Source: Asterias rubens
Lineage: Eukaryota > Echinodermata > Asteroidea > Forcipulatida > Asteriidae
DNA: 64,000 nucleotides
Assembly (NCBI RefSeq): GCF_902459465.1
Contig: NC_047073.1
Location: 12,768,114 to 12,832,113, forward strand
Direction of reading: 5' to 3'
A model generated the notes under the pieces. It was not told the DNA's origin, made no database searches, and saw only the letters and a list, made by a program, of their open reading frames with translations. The number at the start of each line of letters is the position of its first letter. Positions within the stretch are counted from its first letter, which is position 1. This document shows positions 59,889 to 64,000 of this stretch, one piece after another. Both the position numbers and the translations under genes were made by a program.

Positions 59889-60224
59889 TCCATTATCAAA
59901 CTGTTCGGATCGTTGTGCTTCTACAGTGCAATCGTAACACTTGTGATTGTCTCGTATTTTAAAACTGCTCAAGTCAACCAGAGGGTTTGGTGGACGTCGA
60001 ACCATCTATCAACCACTAGACCCTCGCCCGGCGCTACCAAATACATCCATCCGGACATCCGGAACGCCATCAGGAGCAGGCGGAACAAATGGAACCAATT
60101 GGATTGCACGGAACAAAAAATAACTCTTTTGAATGACACCACGGAGTACAACATAACCAAGCACGTCATCAAGCCGGAACATTCGCCCGGACACAATGGA
60201 TATATTACCTTCAAAGACAGAAAG
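59889..60224 (+). CDS. ST6GALNAC-like: Gene 3 membrane/stem exon (112 codons)
   Basis: Between ttgtcttgcag and gtaggc, phase 0 at both ends. SIIKLFGSLCFYSAIVTLVI aligns with the gene 2 helix (shared YSA). The stem has three NxT sequons (NDT, NIT and one near TTEYNIT) and ends GYITFKDRK. Confidence 0.85.
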
Positions 60225-63200
60225 GTAGGCGTTTTTTTTTTTTTTTTTTTGGGGGGGGGGGGCACACGATTATTTCCTGACGCCCTTCTATTTCCTTCTT
60301 TCGATTAGATAATATTATCATGATAGGTATAAGAGTGACAAAATAACAACGATTGTGTATGAAGTCAGGGGAAGTATTATCGTCATAGACGTACCTGCTA
60401 GCAATGGTTTAATGTTTTCTTGGCCTAACATCTTCTCCCGATAAAGGTCTTTACCGCCCTCTATCGGTAAAGCTTCATATTTTACTATCATTTTTTTTTC
60501 ACGGGGCAGAAACATACCCGATTTTAGCAGAGTGCTTTTAAAATGCAGCTTTCATATGGGTTAAATTGCATAATACAAGCCAACTACAGCAGAAACTGAC
60601 TCCCAAATTCTCCTCACTCCTTTTCCAGCCACCACCAAAGCATAATATGGGATTAGGGCTTCCCACTCTAAATGTAATAGTGAAAAACACCACTCTTTAC
60701 ATTTCGAGTAGTCCCGTTTTTATTGTTGACTCTTTTATAGAGGTTTCACTCCAGGACAAACTGCAAATAGTGCACTCTTAGTTGTCACGATAGTGTCTGC
60801 AATATCCCAAAATAAGGCTAATGGGAACCCCCCCCCCCGGAGATTCTGTGTCCCCCATATGGGAGGAGGTTGATTCAAAAGAGGGCGCTACTAAAAGAGG
60901 TTGGTACACAGTTCGCCATACGGGGGGACAGCATCTCCTGCCACACCCGACCCATTAAGGTTGAAATAAGACTTTATGTTTTTGGTTCTCCACACTTTGA
61001 AGCCAATATCCAAGCAATGCAGCTCCTGTGCAATCGTCAACAGTGCTGGTCGACTCATAGGATCCAAAGCCGGTAGCGTCATCGATGAAGCGGACTGCGT
61101 CATCCGCATGAATGGCGCCCCGACGGCAACCTACGAAGCCGACGTGGGTACCAGGACAACCTTCAGGGTCATGGGTCACCGTAACTTTCCCAAAATGATG
61201 GGATCTATGACAGACAGGAGTCGGTACCTGGAGGATAAGGCGACCTTGTCTGACATTGTAGTTGTCTGGCACTACCAGGTGGATTGGATTCAGAATTCTC
61301 CCTCTCGGTAATTTATTAGACTTTACAATAATGTTACAGTTCATTTTATGTAGTTTTGTAGTATTTTTAATTGTTTCATTTGTTGGTAACAGCTGGTCAT
61401 GGCCTAATTACATGTTGGTGGGCTTAAATTGGGAACATTATTTACTATGTTTTGCCTTTACATTTTGCTGTTCGGCGCTTTGAGGAATGTTGTATTCATA
61501 TTGCGCTACCAAAACGTGTTTTATTATTATCAGGTGGTGCAAGACGTACGCTGGTTTGTATCCTAACGCCGCTGTATATCTAGCATCGGAAGACGTTATG
61601 AGACGAAACGAGATGATATTCTACAAGGAACTAAACGTCTCAAAGTAAGCTTCTAAATTAGTGTTAAATTGCAGAGGTCGTGGGTTCGAATCCCACACGA
61701 GTGAAATGCCTGTGATTTTTGTTTTTTCAAAGAACGTATGAAAGTACTGAGTATATACAGTGCTAACAGACATCGGTGTATTTTATGGGTAAAAACCAAA
61801 AATGACTATTCTTTATCCTCGATGCAAATTTAACATCTACTGTGTCACACTGTATTGGGTTAAGAACGACAGGGATGGGGCTTAGTAACAGACGGGTAAT
61901 GTTGAATACAGTACTATCTTGTTCAAGAGCCAGTGTCATGAAACAAAAACTGTCCATCTGAGATTCTTTTAATTGGAAATTAACATGGGCTGAAGGTGGG
62001 TGATTCGGAAGAGGGCACTATCAGAAGTAATTTTAGGGTGCGTTCGTTTAGTTTCCCTGGGACGACCCCGTCGTGTGGCGTTTTTTTCTTTCCAGGACGA
62101 ACGTGTGTAGATAATTACCAACGTTCGTCCTGAAAAAAGAAACCCGCCACACACCGGGGTAGACCCAGGTCAGCTAAACGAACGCATTCTTACACAGTTC
62201 GCCGTAGGGAAGGGGGGGGGGGGACACCACATAATCTCCTACCACGCGGGAGGTCGTGAGTTCGAATCCTCCCAACAAACCTCTGAAAACACAAATACGT
62301 TACTCTTCATATGCTCTATGGTCAAACCTAATACATCATTCTCATTCTGCAATACTTTAGGTCGACAGTAAAAATATGGATGTCAACAGGCTGGGGAACG
62401 ATGTTGTTTGCTCTTGATGTATGTGAAACCATCGAAGTGTATGGGATGATCTATGAAGACTTCTGCAGGTAATCTTAACACATACTACCCAGTTCATAAA
62501 GAGTAAACCAGTTCATAGGGTAAACTATTGCCGTTGCCCTTGTTTTCTTTCGTTGTCGGTCCCGTATTCAAGCCGCAACCCCCACTCTTTTTCCTTTTTT
62601 TCTGAGGGATGGGTGATTTTTAAACCGAGGAGTGTGTGGTTTATAACTGAGGGATGGGACATTCTTTGTGGCAGGACAGCTTTGTAGAGGTGTTGGTCAC
62701 CTGTTCCTCCCTGCCACTCACTTGCTTGGTATTTTAAACAAACTGTTTTCTTTGTATCTTATCTATGCCAGTGTAAAGCGTAATTATTAAACTGACGTCA
62801 CAAGTCCAAACAACAACCCCAGTGAGGTCAATGGAGACCTATCATTGGCCGAGTGTTGTGTGCGGCGCGTACATGGGACATACTTGCACGTTTCCATTGG
62901 TTGACCAAAAGTGTACCTTACCTAGTGTTTACACACAACGTGTTTAATTTGTTTCTTGCCACCATGTCATGCAATATGTATCGGCAAATTTACTTGCTAG
63001 TGTCTCATGTCAAAAGGCTGGTTTTTACTTTCAAATGCCATTACTTAATGTCGGCATTTTCTAGAAGACCAACGTCTCAACTTTTCTTACTTTTGTACCA
63101 AAGTTCCACAAACAATAGGAGCTGAATGGACGATTAATGTAGACGAAATACATCCTAGCCCAACAGCGAATGAACGTTCATAACCTACTGTTTTTTGCCT

Positions 63201-63572
63201 TTTTGGTTTTCCCCATCTAGCAAGCACCCAAACGACACCTACTCCTACCACTACTTCGACACTATACGAACAGAGTGTGCTTACTACACAAAGAGCGAAA
63301 AAGGTACACAGACCGGCCACAAATTCCTCACTGAGAAAGCTGTTTTTGCCAAGTGGGCCGCCACGTACGGCATCGTCTTCCACGAACCATCATGGGACGG
63401 TCACCTGAAGGGGTACGACGAAAACACGGTGGTCGACACACTGTTTAAGAGAACGTTCAAGGAGTACGAACGGACGGGACGACACCAGAAACAATCCCCG
63501 TTAATTGTCAAACGAAGAGTGAGTCGTAAACAAAAGCCGGCGGTACGCCACAAGATCTTACGAGGCCACTAG
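59889..63572 (+). CDS. ST6GALNAC-like: ST6GalNAc-like sialyltransferase, gene 3 (first exon missing)
   Basis: GT29, type II Golgi sialyltransferase, tandem paralogue of gene 2. Exons 59889-60224 (membrane/stem), 61003-61307 and 61534-61644 (motif L, split), 62361-62468 (motif S) and 63221-63572 (motifs III, VS) join in frame to 403 residues plus stop. The membrane helix is LFGSLCFYSAIVTLVIVSYF, motif L CSSCAIVNSAGRLIGSKAG with VIRMNGAPT, motif S MSTGWGTMLFALDVC, motif III YSYHYF, and motif VS HKFLTE. All catalytic landmarks are present, so it should be active. The membrane exon begins in phase 0 with no Met before the helix, so an upstream start exon is required; I could not find it. It could be in 55.4-59.9 kb. 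The C-terminus carries a basic extension (KRRVSRKQKPAVRHK) absent from gene 2. Confidence 0.86.
60225..61002 (+). other. Gene 3 intron with partial family H copy
   Basis: Begins gtaggc then T20/G11 homopolymers (60231-60261). 60664-60780 repeats the family H termini (actctaaatgta ... aaaacaccactcttta). The acceptor is cacactttgaag. Confidence 0.6.
61003..61307 (+). CDS. ST6GALNAC-like: Gene 3 sialylmotif L exon, first part (305 nt)
   Basis: Starts CCAATATCCAAGCAA in phase 0, aligned residue for residue with SIKKTCGTC of gene 2 (PISKQCSSC). Ends CCCTCTCG|gtaatt in phase 2 where genes 1 and 2 have uninterrupted coding sequence. 305 + 111 nt equals the 416 nt of the single gene 2 exon. Confidence 0.9.
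61308..61533 (+). other. Gene 3-specific intron, 226 bp
   Basis: gtaatt...ttattattatcag. The 3' part (gttcggcgctttgaggaatg, tattgcgctaccaaaacg, tattattat) resembles the 3' tail of small retroelements that end in ATT repeats. The intron is absent from genes 1 and 2. Confidence 0.7.
61534..61644 (+). CDS. ST6GALNAC-like: Gene 3 sialylmotif L exon, second part (111 nt)
   Basis: Encodes WCKTYAGLYPNAAVYLASED then VMRRNEMIFYKELNVS, collinear with WSKVFCSIFKKATVYLASET of gene 2. Ends TCAAA|gtaagc, phase 2. Confidence 0.88.
61655..61775 (+). mobile_element. tRNA-derived SINE (family S1), plus strand
   Basis: gggttcgaatccc (61682-61694) is a canonical B-box, followed by acacgagtgaaatgcctgtg and gtactgagtatatacagtgc. 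It starts only about 10 bases after the exon. Inverse copy at 5940-6065. Confidence 0.68.
62035..62188. mobile_element. Foldback MITE family E, copy 2
   Basis: gggtgcgttcgtttagtttc ... agctaaacgaacgca with gtcctgaaaaaagaaacccgcc in the right arm. Close relative of copy 1 in gene 2. A further tRNA-like B-box (gttcgaatcctcc) lies at about 62260. Confidence 0.82.
62361..62468 (+). CDS. ST6GALNAC-like: Gene 3 sialylmotif S exon (108 nt)
   Basis: Between aatactttag and gtaatc. STVKIWMSTGWGTMLFALDV then CETIEVYGMIYEDFC. A 65-base run is identical to gene 2, synonymous sites included. Confidence 0.93.
63221..63572 (+). CDS. ST6GALNAC-like: Gene 3 last exon: motifs III and VS, basic C-tail
   Basis: After ggttttccccatctag; completes Ser. 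KHPNDTYSYHYFDTIRTECA, HKFLTEKAVFAKWA, FHEPSWDGHLKG, then about 50 residues rich in K/R to TAG at 63570-63572. Confidence 0.92.
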
Positions 63573-63918
63573 AGGGCGCACTTTTGCTGATTGCAGACCT
63601 TTGAACTTGGCGAGAGGTGCCGCTTTTATTCCCCGACAGTATATGCACGCGAAACTCTTATGATTTTGTTATTTTTTATTTGAACGACAGAGAGGTGCAA
63701 TTGGCATATTCAAGCAGAACAATGATGCCCCATGCAACTAAAAACCGTTTGCTACAGCTATCAAGCAACGCTTGGTAACCCCTCAAGAAAAAGAAGGGGA
63801 AAAACATCCAGGATTACTTACTTTAAAATGTAAGACTTTTTTAAATCTACTTTTCTTCGAGTGGTATTACGTATTTTGTGTTAACGAATAATTTCAACAT
63901 CTTAACATGACAATCTTT

Positions 63919-63924
63919 AATAAA
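63919..63924 (+). promoter_or_regulatory. Probable polyadenylation signal of gene 3
   Basis: AATAAA 347 bases after the stop, followed by a T/G-rich region at 63940-63970. Confidence 0.55.
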
Positions 63925-64000
63925 GTATGAAACAAAAACAAGTCTGATTTGTGTACTTTCACTTTTTTTTTATTTCAAACATTGTTTTAAAATAATAATA

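Overview
This is a eukaryotic, intron-rich and repeat-rich window from a marine deuterostome. An echinoderm is my best guess, and a sea star is possible. That rests on the gene content (GT29 sialyltransferases with spliced exons), the TTAGGG-like telomeric snippet, and several foldback elements whose sequences I associate with echinoderm genomes. The species call is inference, not a search result. Most long open frames here are accidental or lie in repeats. The real genes had to be assembled from short exons using splice consensus, reading phase and protein motifs.

Layout. (1) 577-1967, plus strand: the last three coding exons of ALG14, the membrane subunit of the UDP-GlcNAc transferase that adds the second GlcNAc to dolichol in N-glycan synthesis. 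The 5' exons lie outside the window. (2) 4656-6366, plus: a three-exon gene for a 178-residue single-pass membrane protein that I do not recognise. It has a signal peptide, a very short ectodomain and a proline-rich tail ending in tyrosine motifs. (3) 10053-15216, minus (possibly starting at 16412): an ST6GalNAc-like sialyltransferase, 'gene 1'. A 500-base assembly gap lies upstream of its membrane exon. (4) 16.4-46.1 kb: about 30 kb with no gene I can support, filled with foldback MITEs, tRNA-derived SINEs, satellites and weathered LINE ends. (5) 46130-55379, plus: sialyltransferase 'gene 2', six coding exons, 408 residues. (6) 59889-63572, plus: sialyltransferase 'gene 3', a tandem paralogue of gene 2 with five recognised coding exons. 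Its initiating exon was not found.

The three sialyltransferases share exon boundaries and phases: a membrane/stem exon in phase 0, a sialylmotif L exon of 416-422 nt, a sialylmotif S exon of exactly 108 nt, and a last exon with motifs III and VS. All should be type II Golgi enzymes using CMP-sialic acid. Genes 2 and 3 are a recent tandem pair with patches of near-identical sequence, which suggests gene conversion. Gene 3 carries an extra intron that splits its motif L exon, and that intron ends in retroelement-like sequence. Gene 1 uses a GC-AG intron.

The repeat landscape is the other notable feature. Four unrelated foldback families, one nearly 1 kb long, end in TTAA, which is typical of piggyBac-type mobilisation. 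A tandem duplication at 34.5-35.5 kb preserves a natural filled/empty site pair that shows the TTAA target directly. A separate foldback at 18.03-18.52 kb is built from alternating GTCCGG and ATGCAA palindromic units and is unlike the rest.
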